Positions 1-13,844 of a DNA stretch of 64,000 bases are shown here, piece after piece. The stretch covers positions 1 to 64,000 of the forward strand of contig JAUTXW010004698.1 in NCBI GenBank assembly GCA_030620095.1, in the 5' to 3' direction. The stretch comes from Kuschelorhynchus macadamiae. Taxonomy: Eukaryota; Arthropoda; Insecta; Coleoptera; Curculionidae. Positions within the stretch are counted from its first letter, which is position 1; the number at the start of each line of letters is the position of its first letter. Under the pieces are notes generated by a model. It ran no database searches and had not been told where the DNA came from. It was given only the letters and a program-made list of their open reading frames with translations. The position numbers and the translations under genes are program-made.

Positions 1-402
1 AACTGCAGTAAGATAAACACTTTAAACCTATTTGAATACAGTGCAAGCATACTCTTTAATTGTAATTAACTTACCAATGCAATGGAGGCCAAGTTTAGTC
101 CCGTAAGAAAACAAACGTAAGTATACCAGAAATGAATTTGATTAAGAAATCTCTTTATTTTAACGCAGCTTTAACATAGAATATTATATGAATATATCTG
201 TGTTTATAAATGGTGAATATTTTAAGCTTTAAGTCCGTATGGTGATGTAAATAGGTTAAAATTACAAGATTAGCCCTAAATGAGAAGCTGCTTACTTATT
301 ATTTTCATCATAGATAGGGTGAAATAACCCACTTGAGCTATGTTATTTTTTGACCCATCCAAATCGAGTCTGACCCAATTATCTGAACGATGCTATATTT
401 TG
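1..402. other. AT-rich sequence, nothing recognised
   Basis: No reading frame, terminal repeat or RNA-like fold was found. The last 80 bases contain a variant of the motif that opens the adjoining dispersed repeat (a 'gacccaattatc' string), so this may be degraded repeat. Confidence 0.4.
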
Positions 403-650
403 GACCTAATAAATATTCGCATAACCTTACCCAATTATCGGCTAGAAACATATAAATTGTTATTTTTGTTAAATAGCTTACACTGTATTAAATAAATAAA
501 ACACATGCAACTCTATTAATATTTCTATAAAGACTATATAATTTAAACACAACTGCATAATATTAAGCATATATACATATATATCTATTTAAAGCTTTTA
601 TACTTGTTTACATTTAATTCTAAAAATAAAAGCTTAGATAAGGCTCAACC
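403..650 (+). repeat. 245-bp dispersed repeat, copy 1
   Basis: This block is nearly identical to 1642..1884. Both start at a 'gaccta' string, run through 'tcggctagaaacatataaat' and end at 'aaggctca(a/g)cc'. Differences are a handful of substitutions and short indels. I see no TIRs, no poly-A tail and no coding capacity, so the class is unknown; a SINE or non-autonomous fragment is possible. The second copy lies inside a LINE, which shows this is a mobile or duplicated unit. Confidence 0.7.
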
Positions 651-1219
651 GCTATCTTTTTTTTTAGTTGTCCAGATTTGGCAAACAAAATGTGTTGAAA
701 CTTGTAAAAAATCTCATTAGGTTTGGAAAATTCAATGATCCGTTATTTTCTCTATTTTTGATATATTCTAAGCATATAACTCCATATTGGCTTTAATATA
801 AGTATAAGGGGAAAGACTTTTTTTAATGCTTTGATAATCTTTGGTAATACTTATAAGGCCTTATTATAAGTACAACTTAATGTCGACTAGATTTTTTTTG
901 AAAAAAGACGGTTAGTATTTAAAAGTGGTTTTTACAATAGTTTGTATATCAGGGATTATTTTAATACTTTTTTTTTGTTTATGACTTAGTATGTATGAAA
1001 GGGAGGAAATATTTTTACAACAATCTGTATACTATTTATAGAAAGATGGTTTTAATAACTGTTAGAGAGAATATATTTTTAACTCGATATATTTTTAAAT
1101 ATTAAAATCTAAAATTTTCCAAAGCGTATAGTTCTATTTAAAGCATATAGTATAAGAGCATAAACTCTATTTTTGCTAAATTTCATTCTTTCCTCAAAGC
1201 TTTAATACCCCTGCTTCGT

Positions 1220-2388
1220 TACTACAGTCTATAAACTCTAAAAATGAAATTTTGATAAGCAAGCTAAATTTTTATGGAATCCGGGGTATTTCTTTAAATT
1301 GGTTTAAATATTATCTCGGGAATAGGCAACAATTTGTAAGGGCACATGGTTCTGATTCTGATTGTAAATTGATTACAAGTGGATTCTTTGTTATACATTA
1401 ATGATATCACCAACCTAAAAATTAATGGATAATGGAAAAATCTCTCTCTTTGCTGACGACAAAAGCATAACATGGAGTGATTTTTATACAACGTCTTTAC
1501 ATTCTAATATTTCCAACGACCTTGTTATGATTAAAGCTTGGTCCGATTCCAGTCTGCTTGATTTAATGTGAGTGAACGGGTAGCTATTTTATAAGGGAAC
1601 TTGAAACGGTCAAATTCCTGGGCTTGGATATATAATTTTTAGACCTATATTTCGCATAACCTTACCAGATTATCGGCTAGAAACATATAAATTGTTATTT
1701 TTCTTAAATAGCTTACACTGTATTAAATAAACAAAACACATGCAATTCTTTATTAATATTTCTATAAAGACTATATAATTTAAACACAACTGCATAATAT
1801 TAAGCATATACATATCTATCTATTTAAAGCTTTTATACTTGTTTACATTTAATTCTAAAAATAAAAGCTTAGATAAGGCTCAGCCTAAAATGGTCTAAGC
1901 ATATTGACACCTTAACTAAAAAACTTTCTGCCACCTGCTTTGCCATTCGATCAGTGTCAAAAGAACTGGACGTGTCTTCTGCCAGACTTACTTATTTCTC
2001 TCTATTAGCATCCCCATCTCCGCTATGGCCTTCCCTTTTGGGGCTGCTGTACCACCGAGCAATTTCTTAAAATTTTTACGCTACAAAAGAGGGCAACCCG
2101 CTATTTGTTTGGTTTAAATAAAATAGAGCGCACTGCCAATACTATTTCAAAAAACATGAAATATTAACACTTCCTGCATTATTAATTTTAAAAACCGTTA
2201 TGACATAGCTTCCCATTCCTTCCACAGAATTAATAAAAAGATTAATTGTTTACAACGCCATAAAACTTTACAATCATCTTCCAAAACATTTAAAAATAAT
2301 CCCTATGTTCGCACTTTTCCGAAAAAAAACCAAAGCGTACCTCATTGAAAGACCTTTTTACTGCGTTATTGATTTTTATAATGAATAA
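1220..2388 (+). pseudogene. LINE ORF2 reverse transcriptase relic (Jockey/CR1-type)
   Basis: Decayed ORF2 of a non-LTR retrotransposon. In shifting frames the plus strand reads INSKNEILISKLNFYGIRG (palm domain) near 1228, then WFKYYLGNRQQFV, LYINDI and the catalytic-type box LFADD near 1440-1460, KFLGLDI near 1612, then LKWSKHIDTLTKKLSATCFAIR from 1887. The C-terminus FRKKTKAYLIERPFYCVIDF ends at a stop at 2386-2388. Together these are the usual finger-palm and C-terminal landmarks of insect LINE polymerases. Several frameshifts and stops make it non-functional. The 245-bp repeat at 1642..1884 splits the region between KFLGLDI and LKWSKHI. No ORF1 or 5' end is visible, so the copy is 5'-truncated. 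Confidence 0.75.
1642..1884 (+). repeat. 245-bp dispersed repeat, copy 2, inside the LINE
   Basis: Second copy of the repeat at 403..650. It sits exactly between two adjoining parts of the LINE polymerase, so it was inserted after the LINE. I could not find an unambiguous target-site duplication. Confidence 0.7.
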
Positions 2389-2986
2389 TATCATTAAAAT
2401 GTTTTTTATTTGCTTGTTTACTTAAATCATGTTGCTGCAAGGCATATGAAAATATTTTAAAAGAAATAAACTGTCTGATAGTCCGTTAACATTAATTATT
2501 TTTGGTGCATATTAGATTAAAGTTATATATTTTCTTTTTTTTTCTAATACACTTTAATTACTATATTAGTCTCTTTTGCTTGTATAACGATAACAAAATA
2601 GAGTTTAAGGTCGCGTAATTTTAATTTCAATGTCATCGAAATTATTCATTAACCGCTTTACGGCAATGTTACGAATATAACGAATGTTATATTTACAATT
2701 TATGTATTTTCATTGACGTAGCGAAAAAAGATTTTTTTCGATCAATATTTCGTTTTTTCATTGTTTTTGTTTTAAAGTAAATTTCACTTTGTCCATAAAA
2801 TTGTAACAATTTTCTTGCGAAAATAAAGCATACTTTTGTGTTGTCTGTTTTGATTCGAAAAGGATTCTGATATGCCCCTCAAAGGTTTATTTATGACTCT
2901 GGCATAACAACTTTTCCAAAAGCTTTCATAACTAAAATAAGCGAGTGCCAAAAGATTTTTACCGAAATCAAAATTTCACATGAATG
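2389..2986. other. LINE 3' tail remnant and AT-rich sequence
   Basis: Follows the LINE stop codon. The first part is presumably its 3' untranslated region. No clear poly-A or simple-repeat tail was found, and nothing else is recognisable. Confidence 0.35.
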
Positions 2987-2988
2987 TA

Positions 2989-3300
2989 CAGGGTGGTCGA
3001 AATTGGCCATTTGAAAATTGTCCATAACTTTTTTATTTTGCGGAATATTAACATTCTGCAAAGACATTCTAAAGGCACTTTTTTATGTGCAATCCAGTGG
3101 CATACTCAGATTTTTTCTATAGTTGTCCGTTTTATCATAAATAGGCAAAACTTTTTTTTTCAAATGGAAATCATAGTTGGCTATAAATTATAAAAAATGC
3201 TCGCGTTTAGCCCTTTTCAGTGATATAAAGTTGTAGGTACTTATTTTCAAAAATAACGAAAATATTAGGTGTTTTTGGTTTACATCGAAGTAGGCTTTGA
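2989..3300 (+). repeat. Left terminal inverted repeat (internally deleted)
   Basis: Pairs with 5106..5570 in reverse complement, through the shared stretch ending near 'catcgaagtaggc'. It is about 145 bases shorter than its partner because of a deletion next to the outer end. Confidence 0.8.
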
Positions 3301-3521
3301 TTTGTGATGACAATATCTCAATTATGTATTGTTAAGATTTATAGTTTGTTAGCAACTTAAACACAACTTTAAATAACACTAGCTAACGTTATTTTAATTA
3401 TTTATTATTAATTTTTTTTATTTTTTTTTGTTTACATAGCAAAGTTGAACAAAATTAACAAACTAAACTACTATTTACAGCTACAAGTGAAAATAAAAAA
3501 TAATTATGAAAATCTAGGTAT

Positions 3522-4988
3522 TTAGTTAGATAGGTTTCTGATAAATATATTTAGAAGTTGTTCAAATTGAGCCCCTCCCTGTTGAATACAAACTAAGCAT
3601 CTTTTGCGTACCGAGTTGCAACTATTTATTAGTTCAACTGGGCTAATGATGCAAAAGCTTTGCCTAGTGGCCTCTTGCAATTCTTCTTTTGTGTGAAAGG
3701 TTCTTCCTTTAAATATCAAGTCCTTCAATCTTCCCCTGCATTGTGCGGGGGACAACCATCTTGTTGATAGTAGATATTTCTGGCATCAGCTAAAGGTATG
3801 TGTTCCAACAAAGGGACAATATATGTGCGCAAAATATTTACATAATCATCTGCAGTTAAATTTCCATCGTAAAAATAAGGTCCCACAAATCTTCCTCGGA
3901 ATATCCCCACCCATATATTGAATCCACACCGACCTTGCCGGTCTTGTTGCACAACTACGTGTGGATTTTCAGTGGACCAGTGATATGAATTATATCTATT
4001 AAATATACCAGAAGTATCTACTCTGGATTCATCACTCCAAATAATATTTAATGGAAAATTCTCATTCTCCATGAATTTTTTCTCATACCACTGACAAAAT
4101 CTCAATCTATAGCAGCATGCCTTCACGGAGTTGATGAACTCTTCTCGTTCTGTATGGTTTGACGTTATGTTTTTTGAGTATTTTTAAAACGGTGGGTCTT
4201 TGGAACATTCGTTATATTAGCCAATGTTCGAGAGGAGGTGCCAGGATGATCTAATACCTCACCAATTATATTTAGCTGCTGGATTTCCTTTTCTTCCTTT
4301 AGTTCATAATGGCCGCGTTCACCCGCCTGATCGCTCGTTGGCTATCGATCATCAAAGTAGCGCTCAAATAATAGCAATGGTTTGAACGGTTTTTAGAGAT
4401 TTTGAACGAAGCAAATACTTCTTGACCTTAACCTTGATGAGAATGAGAATTATGGGACAACGGGAACAAGGAACGATTGAAATTAAAAGAAATATGATAG
4501 TAAATTTGTTTGTATAATACATTCTATATTTTGTGTTAAAAAAAAAGATTTAAAAAATCTGTTATTGCTCTGGTGTATTATTATATTGTATAATTATTGC
4601 TCATAATGTTTACATTACATGCCACCATCTCGTTTGTTATGTCAACTGATCGTTGCTCAGTTAAGTAGCGAAAATAAAATACGATACAAAACATGGCGTC
4701 CGCTCAACGACACGCTATCAAAGTAGCAAGATTAAATAGCTCGTTCATGGTAACGCTCTCAGAACGATCACTGAGCGATCAGGCGGGTGAACGCGGCCAA
4801 TGTCTTGTTCTTAACTTTTTAAAACTTCCGTAATTTACTAAATTACTTTTTAATGTTTGATAAATTCGGTTATCCGGTTGACGTCGCTCGGGAAATGTAT
4901 TAAAATATAATTCACTAGCTGCTTCAGGAACTTCGTTAGATAATATGTAACATTTTAACATATCATACTTTTCATAATTCTCAAACAT
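3522..4988 (-). pseudogene. Broken DUF4817-type mariner-superfamily transposase
   Basis: The ATG is at 4986-4988. The N-terminus (PEAASELYFNTFPERRQPDN) is the helix-turn-helix domain annotated as DUF4817 in insect transposases. The frame is interrupted by the MITE at 4311..4798. Beyond it come a second DNA-binding part (LDHPGTSSRTLANITNVPKT), a one-base frameshift near 4185 and another near 4130. The DDE/D catalytic domain follows, with the first Asp in NIIWSDESRV and the second in YYQQDGCPPHN. After PPHN about 35 residues are missing, including the SPDLTPLD-type third catalytic Asp, and reading resumes at DLIFKGRTFHTKEELQ. With the catalytic triad incomplete and at least two frameshifts, the protein cannot work. 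No intron is apparent, unlike the relative at 52993..54125. Confidence 0.85.
4311..4798. mobile_element. 488-bp MITE with 26-bp perfect TIRs and a 3-bp target duplication
   Basis: The 26-base left end (4311-4336, beginning ggccgcgttcacccg) is the exact reverse complement of the right end (4773-4798). It is flanked by 'aat' on both sides. Deleting the element plus one 'aat' restores the transposase frame perfectly, reading RTRH-YELKEEKEIQQLN across the joint. This fixes both boundaries and the 3-bp duplication. No ORF is present. A 3-bp duplication with GC-rich TIRs suggests a PIF/Harbinger-like family, but the typical duplication there is TTA/TAA, so the assignment is tentative. Confidence 0.85.
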
Positions 4989-5105
4989 ATTTTGTCAGCA
5001 ACTTAACACAACTTTATAAAGATAACACCAAAACGCAATAATTACACCAGACTACAGTAATCTGACAGCAATATATTCAAAATATTGAACGCGCGTCATT
5101 ATTCC

Positions 5106-5570
5106 AAGGCCTACTTCGATGTAAACTAAAAACACCTAATATTTTCGTTATTTTTGAAAATAAGTACCTACAACTTTATATCACTGAAAAGGGCTAAACG
5201 CGAGCATTTTTTATAATTTATAGCCAACTATGATTTCCATTTGAAAAAAAAAAGTTTTGCCTATTTATGATAAAACGGACAACTATAGAAAAAATCTGAG
5301 TACGCCACTGGATTGCACATAAAAAAGTGCCTTTAGAATGTCTTTGCAGAATGTTAATATTCCGCAAAATAAAAAAGTTATGGACAATTTTCAAAATGGC
5401 CGAAAATTGAAAAACGCCCTATATCTCAGTTGGCAGTGAAAATATCGGCAGGCGCTTTTTGCCATTAAACATTTCTCAGAAATCGAGCCCATGACACCTA
5501 AGTCAGTTTTGCTCTATCTAGTCAGGAAATAGGTTTTCTCTGTTAAAACAGACCAATTTCGACCACCCGG
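5106..5570 (-). repeat. Right terminal inverted repeat (complete arm)
   Basis: Reverse complement of 2989..3300, with about 145 additional bases near the outer end (roughly 5405-5550) that the left arm has lost. Confidence 0.8.
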
Positions 5571-5639
5571 TACATCCGAATTCAGATATAGTCTGTTATC
5601 TCTTATACCTGCATCAATAAATGCAGTTGCATCCTTTTT

Positions 5640-7730
5640 TTTATGATCGGAGTTTTCTTCATTTTACCTATAATAATGTAACATGGTTTCTCTAAGTGAT
5701 TCGTAGTTATCAAAGCCCAAATATCTGAAGTTGTCTCTCTTCACGATGGTTATTCATATAGAGACCATTTTCTAAAGATAATTTTTTCTGTTGCACCATA
5801 ATTATCTTTGCTAATCCATGCCAATCATTTTCTAATGTACGTGCAATTGTTTCACATTCAAAATTCCTTCGGAATAGTCTTCTTCGTAATCTAGAAGATA
5901 TTTTAAGGGGAGTTTCCCGATAAATACATGAAAAGTCGTATCCAATAAATCCAATATATAATCGAGCTCGACTAAACCCCCATCCTGAATATACCACATG
6001 TAAGTTTACGTACACTTGCCAATTACTCTTCGCCCATTTCATATCGAATTTCATTAAAGAGAAATGTCAGGAATAAATTAGACAGATTCTTTGTTACATC
6101 TTTGGGAGTAAATTTATTTTCAGAAATGTGCAATATGCTGATTGAAAAATGATAGGGTTGCGTATTTTATCTGAATTTTTATATACTGGAGATCCATATG
6201 GCTTAAAATTGTTAAATAAATAACTAATATTTACACAGTTTATGACTTAATTTTCTTTAACTTTCTAAATTTATACCCAGGGGCTACATCAATATCAAAT
6301 TTAAAAGCATGTAAGATTCTAGGGAGTTAAGATTTAAGATATGCTTTAGATTTAAATGTAATAATCCTCTCGTATCACTGGAACTTTCATAATATTTACT
6401 GAGTTTGTTGACTGATAAGATATTTGGTTTCAATACTTTTCGATCAAACCCCCAATAAAATTCCAATACATGCATTTGTTGAGAAACTGATTATCTATTT
6501 TGATTTTTCCTTACACTAAAGTTTATTATTATGCGTCTTTAAGGAAAAATCTGGTAATCATTCTCGTCAGTAAAAATCGATTATTTTTATCCCCTCAAAA
6601 TTTCATTATGGCTTCCTTATGGCTTTCAATCTCATATGCTCCATAGTAATTTATATCAAAATAAGTCGTTGTAGCATGGTCTGAAGATTTCAAACCCACT
6701 AGGTTATTACTGGAAGCTACATTAAAAACCGAGTTGTAGGAATAAAATCCAAGCGGTCCTAGTCCAGTTAAAGATTTTTCATTGTGGATGCAAATACTTT
6801 GAAGGTGTTGTTATTAAAAATAATAAATAAATATTATATAGGGATTACTTATCGCTGCCGGAAAAAATCCTTGGTGAATAGCATACTTTCTTTCCTCGGA
6901 TATGAATGAGAATGTCCAAAAAACTTTCTAGTACACATTTAACTTTACATTGAAAAAAAATGGTAAATGCATATCTACAGAAGAATTGGTAATATCTCTT
7001 CTATGAATTTGTTTATTTCTTATATATCACCAATTCTTGCTCCAAAACATTAAACTTACTTTCTTCTAAAGCTAGAATGATCGGATAAAGTAAAAGTATA
7101 AGCCATGACTAATAAGTAAATTTGTTAGAAATGTTCATTTTTATCATATACTATCTAGCTATGTTCTCAGTGCATTATGTTACGTCCATTTTGTTATCGG
7201 GTCCCAGACTTACTTGTTTGATGTTGCAATACCAGCAAAATACTCTTCTTGTTGGAGACCCATCTACGACATCAAATTGTTTGTTGTTGCAATGATCGAT
7301 AATATATAAATATTTCTATATATCTGAGTTCTCTTGTAAAGCTTTTGGTAGTTTATGATACACATACAAATTTTCGTTTTATCTGACGCACAAGCAGTAT
7401 TAATCTCTATGCATAAATTGGTTAATTATTCTTTAGCCATAAGAAGCAAATCGCGAATACTTTCAAGAAATGTCCCATTTTTGTGAAAACAAGTGTAAAC
7501 AACCTACCAAATTAAATAACTCTTCTCTGCTACAGTTACACAAGATTGTTCTTGTGGGTGTAGCACCCATATAACGGTAATCTGCAATTTCAAAGTGTGG
7601 GGGAAGTGAGCCATCCAACCAATTTTCTTAAATGATGCAACCTAATGTATCCCTACTCTTTTAATATAGCTCGCTTTTATCTTCGAGTCCCTGAAGAAGG
7701 TAAAGTATCCCTTATATAAACACTTCTAAA
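5640..7730 (-). pseudogene. Unidentified decayed coding region
   Basis: On the minus strand, protein-like stretches follow each other in shifting frames from about 7700 to about 5650. In order they include ENWLDGSLPPHFEIADYRYM and TPTRTILCNCSREELFNLVG near 7500-7640, FDVVDGSPTRRVFCWYC near 7230-7280, RRDITNSSVDMHLPFFF near 6950-7000, ERKYAIHQGFFPAAISNPY near 6840-6900, and GPLGFYSYNSVFNVASSNNL near 6690-6760. An open frame at 5710..6054 holds WQVYVNLHVVYSGWGF and LEND-WHGL, and the end reads FRYLGFDNYESLRETMLHYY. The composition is clearly unlike neighbouring noncoding DNA, but many stops and shifts make it a relic. I do not recognise the family. A large DNA transposon, an endogenous viral sequence or an old host gene are all possible. 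Confidence 0.45.
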
Positions 7731-9780
7731 GTTTGGGCCTGTCATTTAAATATAAACACAATCCGCTGTGATATGGTTTTAAAAATAATACGTCCCTCTT
7801 CTTTCCTAGTATTGTAAGCCCCAACGTTTTATTATGTCTAAAAATATTCCGTTATTAAATACCGAATAATAATTTAACAATGTAATGTGATGTAAACTTG
7901 ATATCAAATTTTTATGATGTTACTTTTTAATTCAACATATAATATAAAATAAACCTAAATTAGGGTTATGCAATTTGTTTTGACCCAACATGAATCATTT
8001 AGATTTTACAGATGAACGCTATCTAAGGAATGTCTTACTTTTTAGTGAGCATAAAAATGTCCTGAGTAAAAGCATGATATTTTCAAAAATTTCGTCAGCA
8101 AAAGATCAAAACTTTAAAAAATAATACCAAGGCGCTAATGCCAGCCAGTGGCGGCTCTATGGTTCCCCCGTAGACATAGACCGGAGTCACGTCACAATAA
8201 CAACCATAAACTTTCTATTCTCCAAACATAGTCAGCATACATAATCTCTAAGAGTAAGTCCGTTTAAAATTAACTGTAGAAGCTTTAAGCGAAGGCACAT
8301 TTTTTATTAATTCATAAACACCAAAGTTGGAAACGATTTTAAAAAATTTAAATATTTTTTGATTTTGCGAATCATTCTTAAAAAATTAACAGAATCAAAC
8401 CAGAAATTAAGAAGCAAATAAATTAAGACTTACCAAAAATAAGTAAGAGTAAAATAAGAGAAATAATCGGTCTAGCAAAGGCTGGAGGTAGGCCACTACC
8501 AAATAATAAGAGGAATCAAATATGAAAAATATAATTGGTATAAAATAACAGGTAACACAGGCGACAGAACAGTTAATCTTAAAATTATTGTTAACCGTTT
8601 TTTGACGGCATAGACCACAAGTTGGGTCAATATTCGTTTGTAGTCCGTCCACGTGGTCACATACAACAAATCAAATAATATATATTTTGCGTCCCTTTCT
8701 CCCTATAAAGAATTACGGAAATGTTTAAATTAATTCAAGAGTTCAAACACAATCTAGTGTTAGTACCAGTTTCTAATGGTATGGTGGTTCAAGTTCAACA
8801 TTTGATGATTAATTTAACCATTTAAAGGTTTATTAATAATCATTTACAAAATGTTATTTTAAAAGTCAGCCTATATTCAATATACATTAAAAGTAGCACA
8901 CTCAAATACTTGAATCGTTCAGCTTATAGTTGCTTGGCCCGGAACAATTAATCGCTAATCATTCATTCAACTATAGGTAGGGTTTTAAAGCAAGGCTATT
9001 TCACTTTTTAAGCAAACAAGAAAAAGTCTTGAATAATCTGAAAGATACGCTTATTGTATGTTTCAGAGTTTATAAAAGTTGAATAGATATTAAAAAGCTA
9101 ACCAGAAAATAGTGTTCAAATAATAATGGAGTTGTTGTCAAATTAACATATTTTGAGCTAACTTGATATTCTAAGGGTTAAACTAAGTTTCTTATTGTTA
9201 ACTTATTGAGTTACCCATTTTTATTTTTTTTTCTTTGTGGAACAGTTACATATTTCATATTTAAACTAAAAATACAATTTTATTTAACGGCAGCATAGTA
9301 TTCTCAGCTTGTTTTGTATGTTCGTCAGCGGGTAGCAAATTCATAAATACATAAACATAAAAATAATTACAGTATAAACATATTAATTGTCGTCAACATT
9401 CTACTACTTAACAGCTCAGTGTATTCCCCTTTCTTTTCATCCTCAATTGCATTGAAAATTAATATACAATGAGGATCAATCATAGTATCTCTAATCTCTA
9501 TATCAATTTGTTAAAGTTTGTTACTTTGAATTTTCTTCTTGTAAAAATATTGCTATGCGATCTCACTTGTTAAGTAAAAAGTAAGATATTAATAATATTT
9601 TGATAAATATTCTTGTTAACTTTAACAAGTTTGTCAGTCATTAGAGTACAATTTTAACAATGGTGACCGTAGTAAAGCCATAGTACTAGTAAAAATCAAT
9701 GAAAGAAAACGAAGACAAATGGGAAATTATACTGACTAATGTTATTTAGAGAATGAGAGATATTATATTCATATTTTGTT
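7731..9780. other. AT-rich sequence, nothing recognised
   Basis: No supportable gene. A minus-strand open frame at 8407..8652 is a chance-like, low-complexity, hydrophobic translation with no domain I know. A short GC-richer patch lies at 8145-8215. Confidence 0.35.
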
Positions 9781-10140
9781 ATTTAACATATCTATCTAAG
9801 TTGTTTAGCTCCCCCCTTGACGTCATTCTAGATCCCCACTGACTCGAGCTAGCTGAATGTAAACACGGCACTAAGCAACCCAAGCTCAAAATATCTGATA
9901 AAATCGCACGTAAATTGCACGCTACCGAATAGGGTAGTTTAGTTCTTTTATTTCGCCATTGTGTTTTGAACGTTTCCGGCGACAACAAAATAGAGTGCTC
10001 TAAATTTAGAAAATAAAGAACCGTAGTAATTGGATGGAAATAATTTCGGCCAGAAAACAACAAGGGGCGTGTAGTTGTTCAACTTGGGCTTTTTTCTTGG
10101 GATTAAACACAAGCGGAAATACATTGTTCAGGTAGGTAAG
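9781..10140 (+). other. GC-richer patch ending in a strong splice-donor-like site
   Basis: This stretch is visibly less AT-rich than its surroundings and ends with 'ttcaggtaggtaag' at about 10127-10140, a near-ideal 5' splice-site string. It could be an untranslated first exon on the plus strand, but no coding frame, TATA box or acceptor supports that. A minus-strand open frame (9779..10063) has no recognisable domain. Speculative. Confidence 0.15.
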
Positions 10141-12169
<2,029 letters not shown>

Positions 12170-12850
12170 CGGCAAATTTTCTTTAACCGGAAATTTCCTC
12201 GTTTTGAATATTTCCTTTTATTAGGAATAGTGACGTGTGACCCATTCAGTACATAGATTAGCACATGGTTATTTAGTAACACATATATACTGTCTTTTTA
12301 AACATATATTTATTGGACGTCATTTTTTTCCACCATATTGGATTCCTAGCAATTGCCAGTTTCTACCTATGCCACACTTGATTTTTGAGTATAATTTAAA
12401 ATAAATATAATAAGTAGTTTTTACATTGACACACACCGCCATTTCTACAAAATTTAAAGTCAATTGAATAACATTTTTTTTACGTTGATTTTTTAAAGAT
12501 TCTTCTTGAATTCGTACCACAACTTTACCACTTTTTCTCCTTATCACACTTAATGCTTATACAAGATTTGAAATTAATCTAAGTTATTTTATCAGGTCAA
12601 TTCTTTAAATATTTTATTAGGTCGCCATTTTGTTTTGCTATCTTGGATTCATACTAATATATTACCAGTTCATTACTATGCAACACTCGATTTTTGTGCA
12701 AAATTTGAGAAAAATTAGATAATTGTTTTTTTTAGTAATAATTATTTAACTTTTCACTAGGCTGCCATCTTGTTAAGGCATATTGTATATTTTTCTGTCA
12801 CACATCTAATATAGTGTATTATATAGCTTATTCCATAATGCTTTACTAAC
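12170..12850 (-). repeat. Modular repeat family R1, truncated copy (reverse orientation)
   Basis: Starts with the family's conserved 'B end' in reverse complement (aatcggcaaattttctttaa, then 'ttaggaatagtg' and 'taacacatatatactgtc'). It continues with modules built around 'gccgccattt' plus 'accagttcat'. It lacks the GTCT block and the 'A end', so it is truncated at about 12850. Confidence 0.75.
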
Positions 12851-13842
12851 TTTAATCTTTTCGTATTTTTCACGGAGCGACAAAATACTGTTTTACACGC
12901 TTGGATAAGTACGAAAATAAAAGGACATTTATCCATGTAATTTCCACTATCGGACTAGCTCGTCGCACAAGCTTTTTCCTGAGAGATTCCCGGTTCCTGC
13001 TAAACTTAAATTATTCATGCGATACATTTCGCTCGTGGTTAGTTTCGTTGTTGCCAAATGTTCAAATGCATCTGTTACTACTAATAGATGCGATCCTATT
13101 TTCTTACATTAGCCAGAACAGCAAAATCCTTTCTTACAGACTTTATATTAGTTCTAACTTAATATAAACTGCTCATAATAAGTGAATCACTAGTTTTTTT
13201 TATTGTTAGAGCGATGTAAAAGAGATATCGGCACACCTCTGCTAGCATTTAATTGAAAAATTCTTTGAAAATGAATTTTGTTATATAGGGTATATAACAC
13301 AGTTTTTGGACATATCTTTTGTTATGCGTTATCCCGATTTTTCCAAAAAAAATTTATAATTTTTCAAAAATTCCTTTTTGAAAATTATTCATATTTAGCG
13401 TGAGAAAATAATTTTTACAATAATATATAGTCTACGATTTATTGTTTTTTTATTCAACACAAGCCCGTTTGTTTACAGTGGCGTTCACAAAAGTTTCTTA
13501 ACATCTGTTCTCTGTAAAGATTAGGGATGTGTTTCAACAAAAAGGAGTAGATAAATTGCTACTTCTTTTCCACGAACCGAATAAGTACATTATGATCTCC
13601 AAACGATTTTGCATGTTTTTCATAAAGTTCACCATTGGCGTAGATATCTTTGTATAATTAAATATCAGCAGGGTGGTTCGTTCCGCAAACATCCCTTTTC
13701 GAGAAACAGGTCGTTAAAATGTTAATATTTTTTTAGTTTTTTTAATATACCTTGTAGGTATCTTTAGATTTCTAGAGATTTGTAAGTAAAGTTTGGTATT
13801 TATTATACTCAATAAAGTGGCTACATACTATTAAGAAAAATG
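12851..13842. other. AT-rich sequence, nothing recognised
   Basis: A plus-strand open frame at 12901..13167 has no recognisable domain. A 'cagggtggttcg' string at about 13670 resembles mariner-type ends, but I found no partner. Confidence 0.3.
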
Positions 13843-13844
13843 TA

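Larger units (their letters stand above)
2989..5570 (-). mobile_element. Mariner-superfamily (IS630-Tc1-mariner) element with long TIRs, dead
   Basis: The ends are 'cagggtggtcgaaattgg' at 2989 and its near reverse complement ending at 5570, each flanked by TA (2987-2988 and 5571-5572), the TA target duplication of this superfamily. The arms continue inward, to about 3300 on the left and from about 5106 on the right. The left arm lacks about 145 bases present in the right arm, deleted just inside the terminal 18 bases. The element carries a broken transposase on the minus strand (3522..4988) and a nested MITE (4311..4798). Confidence 0.85.

Noticed and set aside
2984..3193. Plus-strand open frame at the left end of the first mariner-type element
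   Set aside because: It lies wholly in the terminal inverted repeat, so it is unlikely to be a gene.
8407..8652. Minus-strand frame with a Cys-x2-Cys start (CGLCRQKT)
   Set aside because: Briefly considered as a zinc-finger or LINE tail, but no second half of the motif and a low-complexity remainder.
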